In this document: one piece after another, positions 54,485 to 62,328 of the stretch
How the letters are laid out: each line of letters opens with the position of its first letter
Position numbering within the stretch: position 1 is the stretch's first letter
Assembly (NCBI GenBank): GCA_039197065.1
Contig: JBCCUL010000038.1
Location: forward strand, 23,479-87,478
Direction: 5' to 3'
Origin: JANQPX01 sp039197065
Lineage (GTDB): Bacteria > Pseudomonadota > Alphaproteobacteria > Geminicoccales > Geminicoccaceae
DNA: 64,000 nt
Program-made: the position numbers and the translations under genes
Notes under the pieces: model-generated
What the model saw: the letters and a program-made list of their open reading frames with translations, nothing else
Database searches by the model: none
Told to the model about the DNA's origin: nothing

Positions 54485-54570
54485 CTCGTTCCCCTCAGTG
54501 CCTTTTGGCTTACGAGCTCAACATTTACGCCGGACGCCCCCCTTAGGCGTCGGGCAACCTCGTCCTTCTC

Positions 54571-54586
54571 TGCAAAGGATGTGCCA
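54571..54586 (-). promoter_or_regulatory. sigma-54 promoter for amtB
   Basis: On the minus strand TGGCACATCCTTTGCA matches the -24/-12 consensus TGGCAC-N5-TTGCA exactly, with the invariant GG and GC ten bases apart. Located 87-102 bases before the amtB start. The rest of the 54485-54801 gap is AT-rich, with two AAAAAATCATCA direct repeats at about 54644 and 54675; no clear NtrC site was found. Confidence 0.85.
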
Positions 54587-54801
54587 GTGCTCTAGAGGGC
54601 AAATAGAAGGCAGAAATTCATGCTTATCGTCTGAGCAGTGCCTAAAAAATCATCACAAAAAGTGTCTATGGTTAAAAAATCATCAATTAGAATGATGGCC
54701 AGAGTCTTTTGTGAAACGAGAGTAGCGGCGATCCGGCCGCCGCCAGCGGTGCGACGCCTTGACACAGAACGGCAAAGGCTGTCGCGGTCCACATTGGGGA
54801 C

Positions 54802-56028
54802 ATGAATTCACCCGCACGCCATGTCGATCTGGCGGTCGTGGGCGGCGGCATGACCGGCCTCGCCTTCGCCGTCGCTGTAGCCGGTGCCGGCGTCGAGGTC
54901 GCCGTGATCGATCCGGTGCCCCTGCCCCGTTCGGCGAAGGCGCCGTTCGATGGCCGGGTCACGGCGGTGGCGCGCGCGTCCCGCTATCTCCTCGAGGGCA
55001 TCGGCGTGTGGACGGCGCTTCAGCCGTCAGCGCAGCCGATCGCCGACATCGAAGTGAGCGAGCACGCCTCGCCTTTTCGGGTGTTCTACGATCATCGCGA
55101 GGTTGGGCGCGAGCCGCTCGGCCATATCGTCGAGAACCGCGCCATCCGATCCGGCCTGGTCGATCGCGCAAGGATGCTCTCCAAGGAAACGCTCACCCTG
55201 GCCATGCCGGACAAGGTCAAGCGGATCGATCGCCGGGCCCGGGATATCTCGATCCTCCTGGAGAGCGGTGATCGCATCAGCTCGAAACTCGTCGTCGGGG
55301 CCGATGGCCAGAACTCCCTTTGCCGCAAGGAAGCGGCCATCGACGTGCTGCGCTTCGACTACGCGCAAACCGCGATCGTCGCGACCATCGCTCATGAAAA
55401 CGCCCATGACGGCGTTGCGGTCGAACGTTTCTTCCCCAACGGCCCGCTGGCGATCCTGCCGATGCAGGGCGAGCGCTCATCTATCGTCTGGGCCGTCGAG
55501 AACCAGCTTGCGCAGGCCCTGATCGATCTCGACGACGATGCCTTTCTGGGTGAGCTCGAGGAACGCTTCGACGCCAGGCTGGGCGCGCTTTCCATGGCCG
55601 GCCCACGCTATCACTATCCGCTCTCGATGGCGCAGGCGCATCGTTACACCGACGATCGTCTCGCCCTGATCGGCGACGCCGCGCGCAAAATTCACCCCAT
55701 CGCGGGCCAGGGCTGGAACCTCGCGCTTCGGGACGTGGGCGCCCTTGCCGAACTGACGGTGGATGCGCTGCGCCTGGGCCTGGATCCCGGCAGCGCCTCG
55801 GTGCTCAGGCGCTATGAGCGCTGGCGCCGCTTCGACAGCCTCGCCCTGATCGCGATCACCGATGGCTTGAACCGCCTCTTCGCCAACGACTTCCTGCCGC
55901 TCAAGCTGGCGCGCGAATGGGGCCTCGGCCTGGTCGATCGCACACCGCCCTTGAAACGCTTCTTCATGCAGCATGCGATGGGTCTTGTGGGTGACTTGCC
56001 AAGGCTGATGCGCCGCGAGGCGCTTTGA
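54802..56028 (+). CDS. UbiH/UbiF/COQ6-family FAD-dependent hydroxylase
   Basis: 408-residue flavin monooxygenase of the ubiquinone-biosynthesis group. FAD dinucleotide motif GGGMTGLAFAVAVAGAG (14-30), the DG region VVGADGQNSLCRKEA and the second FAD motif LALIGDAARKIHPIAGQGWNLALRDVGAL are all present. These enzymes hydroxylate the ring of ubiquinone precursors; which position cannot be told. ATG 54802. It stands between amtB and the repeat island. Confidence 0.9.
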   Translation: MNSPARHVDLAVVGGGMTGLAFAVAVAGAGVEVAVIDPVPLPRSAKAPFDGRVTAVARASRYLLEGIGVWTALQPSAQPIADIEVSEHASPFRVFYDHREVGREPLGHIVENRAIRSGLVDRARMLSKETLTLAMPDKVKRIDRRARDISILLESGDRISSKLVVGADGQNSLCRKEAAIDVLRFDYAQTAIVATIAHENAHDGVAVERFFPNGPLAILPMQGERSSIVWAVENQLAQALIDLDDDAFLGELEERFDARLGALSMAGPRYHYPLSMAQAHRYTDDRLALIGDAARKIHPIAGQGWNLALRDVGALAELTVDALRLGLDPGSASVLRRYERWRRFDSLALIAITDGLNRLFANDFLPLKLAREWGLGLVDRTPPLKRFFMQHAMGLVGDLPRLMRREAL

Positions 56029-56049
56029 GGCTGACGCTCCGAGCATCGA

Positions 56050-56300
56050 AAGAGTGATCATCGTTCACCCTATCCACCAATCCAGCGGCCCGTCGATGCG
56101 GGCCAGAGAGACTACTTGCCACATCGCCGATGCGCCACGGTGCAGCGCGCCTGCAAGGGACAAGAGGCCCATGGGCAGGGCTACCCTCCGGATGGCGTTG
56201 CCGCCGATCCAGCCGTCTTCATCGGCCTCGCCCCGAGGTTGCTTCCCTGCCTGGATCGACGGTGCATGAGATCATTCGATAGCGTTCCGGCCAGGCTCTC
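56050..56300. repeat. possible degenerate family-D element
   Basis: The right end CGACGGTGCATGAGATCATT then CGATAGCGTTCCGGCCAGGCTCTC follows the D right terminal repeat with scattered changes. The left end is only weakly similar (GAGCATCGAAAGAGTGATCA). Boundaries are approximate. Confidence 0.35.
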
Positions 56301-56316
56301 AGCTGCAGTCGCCCTG

Positions 56317-56420
56317 GAGCTTTTCCCGAACAGGTGGAACCACCTGTTCGACAAGGACATGCAGCGAAACAATAAGATAGAGCGTGTATCCCGATCACCT
56401 CAGATCGGCAGCCGCTCTAG
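56317..56420 (+). repeat. family-B MITE-like repeat, copy B6
   Basis: GAGCTTTTCCCGAACAGGTG start, AACCACCTGTTCGACAAGGA, GCGAAACAATAAGATAGAGC and a final GCCGCTCTAG. First palindrome AACAGGTGG/CCACCTGTT is perfect. Same orientation as B2. Confidence 0.8.
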
Positions 56421-56464
56421 CCGCGCATCGGCGCTGGAATGCTGTTCACCACCCGTCGAAGACG

Positions 56465-56565
56465 AGAGCACATTCCGATCAGAAGTGATCGGAATGTGCT
56501 CTATCTCATTGTTTCCCGAAATTTTCTTATCGATCAGGTGGTTCCATCTGATCAAAAACAGCTCT
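56465..56565 (-). repeat. family-B MITE-like repeat, copy B7
   Basis: Inverse orientation to B6, 44 bases from it. Starts AGAGCACATTCCGATCAGAA with a perfect CATTCCGATCA/TGATCGGAATG pair, then GCTCTATCTCATTGTTTC and ATCAGGTGGTTCCATCTGAT, ending ACAGCTCT. Confidence 0.8.
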
Positions 56566-56582
56566 GGAGCAGGCACGGCGAT

Positions 56583-56712
56583 CTAGAGCATTTCCGGGGC
56601 AAGTCGATCCAGCCCGCACCCCCTCCCGACCACCCAATGCAAGGGTACCCTATGGGTGGTCGGGAGGGGGTGCGGGCCGGTGCCGCGTAAACCTGACTAG
56701 AAAAAGCTCTAG
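56583..56712 (+). repeat. family-C palindromic MITE-like element, copy C1
   Basis: 130 bp, starts CTAGAGCATTT and ends AAAAAGCTCTAG. The core is a long palindrome: GCCCGCACCCCCTCCCGACC through ACCCA, a 16-base loop containing GGGTACCC, then the exact inverse. C2 at 59764-59893 is an inverted copy with about five differences. Confidence 0.85.
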
Positions 56713-56798
56713 ATGAAAGCGGCTCGAGGCCGTGAGATGGTCACACCAACCGGCGCGTTAACGCGATGTATACCTTTCCGCGGTAACCTCGATCTTCC

Positions 56799-56876
56799 GG
56801 TCCATGCGATCCTGGGAGTCCGAGCCTGCCCCCGTCCCCTTCTGCGGGTGGGCGGATTCCCAGGGTCGCATGGACC
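56799..56876. repeat. family-A palindromic repeat, copy A4
   Basis: Left arm 56799-56822 (GGTCCATGCGATCCTGGGA then GTCCG), right arm 56853-56876 ending GGTCGCATGGACC. Outer GTTAAG lies exactly 23 bp right of the right arm (56900). The stretch from here to 57143 holds no gene. Confidence 0.85.
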
Positions 56877-57143
56877 TTGGAGCAGTCTGACAGGGAAGCG
56901 TTAAGAAAGTCTGAAGCCGGATTGACGTTTGCCGCGAGCGACGTGGCCCCTTTCCTATGACTGGATCATGTGCCCTCCCCCTCGAATGCCGGATTGGGCG
57001 ACACTCCGGCTGGTTTGTCGCGGATCCCCTCCAGGCTCGTACGAAGCGGCCGCACCGCTCGCGGCTGGTTGACACGCCGTCGATTCACCGATTCTCGTCG
57101 CAAAGGGGCTGGTCGTAACGGAAAAATCCGGCGAGGATCGGCC

Positions 57144-58454
57144 ATGACCAGGACAACGCGACAGCGCATCATCGATCTGACCTGCCGGCATGAGAGCACG
57201 GCTGTCAACACGTTTTCGATCTCAAACGATCCGCCGCTCTTGGTGCGCGGCGAGGGACCGTTTCTCTTCACCGAAGAGGGCGAGCGCTATATCGACCTGA
57301 TCGCGGGCTCCGCCGTCACCAATCTTGGCCATGGCCTGCCGGCGCATCGGGATGCGATCGCGCGCGCCCTGGAACAGGGCATCTATCACACCGGCACCCG
57401 CCTCTTGAACGTCGAGCGCGCCGAGCTCTATGCCGAGCTTGCCGACGTACTGCCTGACAGCCTGCCGCGGGTCCATTTTGTGAGCGCCGGCACCGAGGCG
57501 GTGGAGACGGCGATCAAGGCGGCGCAATATCATACGGGCCGCCGGCGGATATTCGCCTTCGAGGGCGGCTATCACGGCCGTACGGTCGGCTCGCTCTCGA
57601 TCACCCACGCCGAAGCGCTGCACAAGACCTTCATGACGTTGAAAGACGTCGTGACCTTCATCCCCTTTCCCTACAGGTTTCGAGGCGAGACGCCCGCAAT
57701 CGACGACGGCGCGCTTTCGGCCTTTTGCCTCGAGACGCTCGAGGACCGACTGCGTCAGGCGAAGGCGGCCGACGATCTGCCCTCCTCGATCATTCTCGAG
57801 GCGATCCAGGGCACCAGCGGGGTGGTGCGGCCGCCGGCCGGGTTTCTGCATTCGGTCCGTGATCTTGCGAGCGCCTATGGCGTCCTGCTGATCGTCGACG
57901 AGATCTGGACCGGCTTTGGCCGGACCGGTGCTTGGTTCGGTTTCGAACATGATGCCGTCATCCCGGATCTGGTCTGTCTCTCCAAGGGGCTGAGTGCCGG
58001 CCTGCCGCTCGCAGGCGTCGCGGGCCGTGAGGATATTCTCGGCGCCTGGCCTGTCGGCATTCACACCAGCACCTTTCAAGGGACGCCGGTCGCCTGCGCG
58101 ATGGCGCGCGCCACGCTCGAGGAAATGAAGACGAAACACTGGGTCGACCATGCCGCCGGTCCGATCGAGGCCATGTTTGCGACCAAACTCGAGCCTTTGC
58201 GGCAGCATTCGGCCGTCCGCGACGTGCGCTTCGTCGGCGCCGCCGCTGCGATCGAATTCGCGCTTCCCGACGGCGGACCCGATCCGGCGATGAGGAAAGC
58301 CGTGCAGACCGCCTGCTTCGAACGACGGGTCCTGGTCTATGGCGGTGGACGCCAGGGCAACACCATCACCTTGATGCCGCCGATCAACATCGACGTCGAC
58401 ATCCTCGGCGACGCCCTGGACGACGTGACCGCCGCCGTCGACGCCGTGGTTTAG
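57144..58454 (+). CDS. class III PLP-dependent aminotransferase
   Basis: 436 residues of the ornithine/4-aminobutyrate aminotransferase class. It has GSAVTNLGHGLP near residue 60, FVSAGTEAVETAIKAAQYHTGR, FEGGYHGRT, LLIVDEIWTGFGRTGAWFGF with the PLP-pyridine Asp, and the PLP lysine K281 in VCLSKGLSAGLP. Substrate specificity (4-aminobutyrate, diaminobutyrate, taurine and others) is not readable. ATG 57144; the frame is open upstream to 56970 but that part is arginine-rich and unlike a protein. It is alone between two inverted family-C repeats. Confidence 0.88.
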   Translation: MTRTTRQRIIDLTCRHESTAVNTFSISNDPPLLVRGEGPFLFTEEGERYIDLIAGSAVTNLGHGLPAHRDAIARALEQGIYHTGTRLLNVERAELYAELADVLPDSLPRVHFVSAGTEAVETAIKAAQYHTGRRRIFAFEGGYHGRTVGSLSITHAEALHKTFMTLKDVVTFIPFPYRFRGETPAIDDGALSAFCLETLEDRLRQAKAADDLPSSIILEAIQGTSGVVRPPAGFLHSVRDLASAYGVLLIVDEIWTGFGRTGAWFGFEHDAVIPDLVCLSKGLSAGLPLAGVAGREDILGAWPVGIHTSTFQGTPVACAMARATLEEMKTKHWVDHAAGPIEAMFATKLEPLRQHSAVRDVRFVGAAAAIEFALPDGGPDPAMRKAVQTACFERRVLVYGGGRQGNTITLMPPINIDVDILGDALDDVTAAVDAVV

Positions 58455-58640
58455 TCGATCGTCGAATGGTCAAACGCCGCGGGACGCAAGACCGCTTGAT
58501 GCATCGTCAATGCACCGTTTTGCGAAACTCGATCACCGCGTTTTCCCGCCGAAGCATGACCGATCCGATGGTCGGATAGCGTGAGGTGCAGGATGGCTCG
58601 GTGCCTTGTCGGCGTGATGCCCTATAACAAACACGCCTGG

Positions 58641-58743
58641 GACGAATTCCGATCAGACATGATCGGCGCATACGCTCTATCCCATTGTTTTTTTCAGTAT
58701 GTTCTCATCGATCGGACGTTTCCACCTGACCGGAATGAGATTA
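58641..58743 (-). repeat. family-B MITE-like repeat, copy B8
   Basis: GACGAATTCCGATCAGACAT, GATCGGCGCATACGCTCTAT, CCCATTGTTTTTTTCAG and ATCGGACGTTTCCACCTGAC follow family B in inverse orientation. It ends two bases before the IS481-type element. The earlier part of the 58455-58640 gap holds nothing recognisable. Confidence 0.7.
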
Positions 58744-58745
58744 AG

Positions 58746-59762
58746 TGTTCAGTCCCAGGGTGTGATGGTACCTCATCCTATCACATTTGGAGGGACGAAT
58801 TTTGGGCCAGGTACTCCACGGCTGCGCCCGTACGACAGAGGCGGTGCGTCGAGCGATCCAGGATAGTCAAGAGAGCGTGAGAGCACTTGCTAGTCGTTAC
58901 GGCGTCAGCGCGACGACGGTGCAGAAGTGGAAGAAGCGGCGCTCTGTCGCCGATCTGCCCATGGGGCCAAAGGCGCCGGCATCGACCGTGCTCAGCGTCG
59001 ACGAAGAAGCCGTCATCGTCGCCTTTCGCAAGCATAGGCTCTTGCCGCTCGACGACTGTCTCTATGCCCTGCAAAGCACAATCCCGCACCTTACCCGATC
59101 AAGTCTGCATCGCTGCCTGCAACGGCACGGCATCAGCCGGCTGCCGGACATGGAGGGCGACAAGCCGGCGAAGAAGCGGTTCAAGGCTTATCCGATCGGC
59201 TACTTCCACATCGATCTCGCCGAAGTGCGCACCGAGGAAGGCAAACTGCACCTGTTCGTCGCGATCGACCGCACCTCAAAGTTCGCCTTCGCCAGGCTTG
59301 AACAGAAGGCCAATCGCGTGACCGCTACGGCCTTTCCGGAAGCGTTGATCGAGGTTACGCCGTACAAGATCCACACCGTGCTGACCGATAATGGCGTCCA
59401 GTTCTGCTACCTGCCAAGTAAGCGTAATGGGCCGACGGCCCGCTACTTCCGTCACATGTTCGACATGCGCTGCCAGGAAAACGGCATCGAGCATCGCCTG
59501 ACCAAGCCCAACCACCCCTGGACCAATGGCCAGGTCGAGCGCATGAACCGGACGCTCAAAGACGCCACCGTCAAGCGCTACCACTATGAAACGCACCAAC
59601 AGCTAAAGGCGCATCTCCAACTCTTCCTGGACGCCTACAACCATGCCAAACGCCTCAAGACGCTCAAAGGCCTCACACCCTATGAGTTCATCTGCAAAGC
59701 ATGGACAGATGAGCCAGAGCGGTTCATCACAGATCCGACAAACTACACCCTGGGACTGAACG
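58746..59762 (+). mobile_element. IS481-family insertion sequence, apparently complete
   Basis: About 1,017 bp. The left end TGTTCAGTCCCAGGGTGT (58746-58763) and the right end ACACCCTGGGACTGAACG (59745-59762) form inverted repeats with 17 of 18 matches. It encodes one DDE transposase. No clear target duplication is visible: it is inserted between repeat B8 and repeat C2, almost abutting both. Confidence 0.85.
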
Positions 59763-59767
59763 CCTAG
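58802..59767 (+). CDS. IS481-family transposase
   Basis: 321 residues. N-terminal helix-turn-helix (RALASRYGVSATTVQKWKKR), then an integrase-type core with the DDE triad in FHIDLAEV, LTDNGVQFCY and NGQVERMNRTLKD. The C-terminus reads YTLGLNA; these last codons are the right inverted repeat. The stop TAG (59765-59767) lies outside the element, in the CTAGAGC end of repeat C2. TTG 58802 is taken as start because GGAGGG precedes it; TTG 58787 is the alternative. Probably functional. Confidence 0.9.
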   Translation: MGQVLHGCARTTEAVRRAIQDSQESVRALASRYGVSATTVQKWKKRRSVADLPMGPKAPASTVLSVDEEAVIVAFRKHRLLPLDDCLYALQSTIPHLTRSSLHRCLQRHGISRLPDMEGDKPAKKRFKAYPIGYFHIDLAEVRTEEGKLHLFVAIDRTSKFAFARLEQKANRVTATAFPEALIEVTPYKIHTVLTDNGVQFCYLPSKRNGPTARYFRHMFDMRCQENGIEHRLTKPNHPWTNGQVERMNRTLKDATVKRYHYETHQQLKAHLQLFLDAYNHAKRLKTLKGLTPYEFICKAWTDEPERFITDPTNYTLGLNA

Positions 59768-59893
59768 AGCATTTTCTAGTCAGGTTTACGCGGCACCAGC
59801 CCGCACCCCCTCCCGGCCACCCATAGGGTACCCTTGCATTGGGTGGTCGGGAGGGGGTGCGGGCTGGATCGACTTGCCCCGGACATGCTTTAG
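59764..59893 (-). repeat. family-C palindromic MITE-like element, copy C2
   Basis: 130 bp, inverse of C1 with about five base differences. Starts CTAGAGCATTTTCTAGTCAG and ends GGACATGCTTTAG. The core is the same long palindrome of CACCCCCTCCC and GGGAGGGGGTG around GGGTACCC. It gives the IS481 transposase its stop codon. Confidence 0.85.
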
Positions 59894-59958
59894 CTTTCAT
59901 GGACGGGTGATCGACCCAAATCGTTAATTGCAAGCGTTCTTTCGATCTTTAGGTCTTC

Positions 59959-60094
59959 GTTAACATCTCCGTGTCATGTTGTTTCACGGTCCATGCGATC
60001 CTCGGAATCCATCCGCTCGATGGAAGAGTTCGGGCGAGGCTCGGACTCCCAGGATCGCATGGACCATGAAGAAGGATAGGCGAGCGGGGTTAAC
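59959..60094. repeat. family-A palindromic repeat, copy A5, with symmetric outer arms
   Basis: Inner arms 59988-60011 (GGTCCATGCGATCCTCGGA then ATCCA) and 60042-60065 (CGGACTCCCAGGATCGCA then TGGACC). GTTAAC at 59959-59964 and at 60089-60094 lie exactly 23 bp outside the inner arms on both sides. The bases between also show inverse similarity (for example TTTCA and TGAAG next to the arms). The clearest full-length copy. Confidence 0.85.
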
Positions 60095-60226
60095 GTAAGC
60101 TTAGCACTGACAATGATAGGAAGCGCTGAGGGCTTTATTCGATACAAGCGGTGGTCGCCTCCCGCGAAAGAGAGGCGGGGTGTCTCAAGCTGTCTTGGGG
60201 ATTAGGGAATTTAGGGCATTTCTCTA

Positions 60227-60535
60227 GGAGCCCGTTCGGAAAGTTATCGAATGATTTCATCGACTACCAGTCGAGGCCTGGGCAGTCTGCAAGACAACCC
60301 TTCGGGTGGCCTTGTCCCGTGAACGCTCCCTCTCGCGTCCACCCTGCGTCGTCCCGGTCTGCAGCCGCATCGCGGCAAAGATCCGGCATGCCAAGCCCGA
60401 CCTTCGGCCTTACAGGCCTGCAGGCGAGGGCGTTCCGTGACGCTTGCGGTACGCCGCACCGCGGCGCGACATGTTCCTCGCATCTGCTGACGGACAAAGC
60501 CATGAAATCGCTCGATAACTTTCCGAACGGGCTCT
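60227..60535. mobile_element. family-D MITE-like element, copy D2
   Basis: About 309 bp with terminal inverted repeats: left GAGCCCGTTCGGAAAGTTAT then CGAATGATTTCAT; right ATGAAATCGCTCGATAACTT then TCCGAACGGGCTC. At least 31 of 33 terminal bases pair. The interior shares CCTTGTCCCGTGAA with D1 but is otherwise diverged. No supported gene inside. Confidence 0.8.
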
Positions 60536-60630
60536 ATCAGGCCGGACCGCCTGTTCGATAGAGGCAGGCGGCGAACCAAAGCATAGAGCGTTTTTCCCGG
60601 TCGCACCCGATTGCGACGGGCTCCAGGGTT
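60531..60630 (+). repeat. family-B repeat, degenerate copy B9
   Basis: GGCTCTATCAGGCCGGACCG, TGTTCGATAGAGGCAGGCGG, CGAACCAAAGCATAGAGCGT and CCGGTCGCACCCGATTGCGA follow the B order with many changes. It abuts D2. The 60631-60724 remainder is featureless. Confidence 0.5.
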
Positions 60631-60724
60631 CAGCCAAGCGGCGCGATCGCTCGCCACGAAATCGCCAAACCGGGCAAATGTGCAGAAACCCAGTCAAGCC
60701 GCCGACCGCTGGTCGGCTGGCCGA

Positions 60725-62203
60725 CTAGCGGGGGGCCGGGGGGGAGGGTGATGGGACGACGTTGATCAGGGCGAGATCGATCGCGACTTCACGCAGCTTG
60801 GCGTCGGCGAGCGCCTTGTTAAGCTGCTGCACGCGCGAGCGGGTCGAGGCGAGCTGTTGCTCGAGCTTGGCGGAATTGTCAGGCCTTGACGTGGCGCCGT
60901 TATCGGCCTCGGCTTGCTCGGCAAGGCGCTGATTCGCAGCCTTCACGTCGGCCCTGAGCTTGATGATATCGGCCCTTGCCGCAAGGAGTTCGGTGCGAAG
61001 CCGATTAGCGTTTTCCACCTGCCCGGTCGCTTCGACCGGAGCGGGCTCGGCAACTGGCTCCTCGGGAGCCTTGAGGCCGCTCAGGATGAGACGTTCGATC
61101 TCCGCCTCGGCAATGGTGACGCGTTGCCGGAGCGAGACGACCTCCTCTTCGTCAATACCGTCATCGCTCCCCGCGTCCGAGGCCAGCTCGAACCTGAGAT
61201 CGTCGATCGTCGCTAGAAGGTCGGCTTCCCTGAGGCCGGCCGCAATCGATTCCGCCTGGATCGTTGCATCGACCGTTGCCTTGGCTTCCGCCTTCGCCGT
61301 CAGCGTCTCGGCATTGGTCGCCAAGGCCTGGTCGAGTTCGGTCTTGAGATCGGCGACGTCCCCCTCCAGGCTGTCGCGCGCAATGACCGCCTCGCCGAGC
61401 TGCTGTTCGAGCTTGCCGATCGCCGTCTCATAGTCGTCAGCACGCTCGCTGGATTGCGTTTCGGCCAGATTGATCACGCCTTGAAGCCGCTCGATCTCCG
61501 CCGTTGCCGCCTTGAGAAGGGCCGTGTTGCGTTCGGTGGTCTCATCCTTGGCGATGCTTTCTTCGGTCAGTGCAGCAAGCTTGGCGGCCGCCTCGTCCCT
61601 TGCCTGTCCGAGCGCTTCGATTTCGACAAATGCCTCTTCCAGCTGGGCATGCAGGCTTGCGGCCTCCTCCGCCGTCTTCGCGCTCTCATCGGAGGTCGCA
61701 AGCGCTTCGGCTTCGAACCGGGCCTGGAGCGCTGCCTGATCGGATTTCGATTCGGAAAGCTCGAGGCGCAGGTCGTCCAGCTGTCGCTTGGTCTCCTCAA
61801 GCTCGGCCTGAAGCGCCGGCGTTTCATCCGTCACGTCGTTTGCAGGTCGCTCGGCAAGGGCCGCGTTCGCCTCGGCCAGCTCCGCACGGAGACCGGCAAG
61901 CCTGGAAGCGTCCTCGAGGGCGGCATCCCGCTCTTGCTGGGTCTCGCTCAGCAGGCGTTCGGATTCGCTCAGCCTGGCCTCCAGGGCCGCTTTGTTCCCA
62001 TCACCGAGGTAATTGCTGACCGCGCCGTAGGATGCGCCGACCAGCCACAGTGCCAGCGCGCCGAAGCCGAGCGCAACCCCGATCTGCAGGAAGGGTGACA
62101 GCTCGACATACTGGCTGTCCTGGCCAGTCCTCAGATAGACTTGGCGGCGTGCGAACCATTGGCGCCTTCGGCCAGACGATTCGTTTCCTGCGTTATCGGC
62201 CAT
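60725..62203 (-). CDS. membrane-anchored coiled-coil protein, unknown function
   Basis: 492 residues: basic cytoplasmic N-terminus (GRRRQWFARRQVYLRTG), one TM helix at about 41-62, then about 400 residues of Ala/Glu/Leu-rich heptads forming a long periplasmic coiled coil, ending in a hydrophobic/Pro tail. QVYLRTGQDSQYVELSPFLQ before the helix resembles the start of alphaproteobacterial M23 peptidases that have a coiled coil before the peptidase domain. Here no HxH or LytM motif follows, so it may be an EnvC-like activator without catalysis, or a truncated relative. Confidence 0.75.
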   Translation of the reverse strand: MADNAGNESSGRRRQWFARRQVYLRTGQDSQYVELSPFLQIGVALGFGALALWLVGASYGAVSNYLGDGNKAALEARLSESERLLSETQQERDAALEDASRLAGLRAELAEANAALAERPANDVTDETPALQAELEETKRQLDDLRLELSESKSDQAALQARFEAEALATSDESAKTAEEAASLHAQLEEAFVEIEALGQARDEAAAKLAALTEESIAKDETTERNTALLKAATAEIERLQGVINLAETQSSERADDYETAIGKLEQQLGEAVIARDSLEGDVADLKTELDQALATNAETLTAKAEAKATVDATIQAESIAAGLREADLLATIDDLRFELASDAGSDDGIDEEEVVSLRQRVTIAEAEIERLILSGLKAPEEPVAEPAPVEATGQVENANRLRTELLAARADIIKLRADVKAANQRLAEQAEADNGATSRPDNSAKLEQQLASTRSRVQQLNKALADAKLREVAIDLALINVVPSPSPPAPR

Positions 62204-62328
62204 GGCGGCCTCCTGAGATGTCGAGCGATGTCAGCCGCAACCGAGCCTCAACCGGGTCGATGGCCGCGGATAACCTAGCAAATCCCGGCGGACAGGCAAT
62301 CGTCTTCCTATCGGGCCTGGATGTGCGC

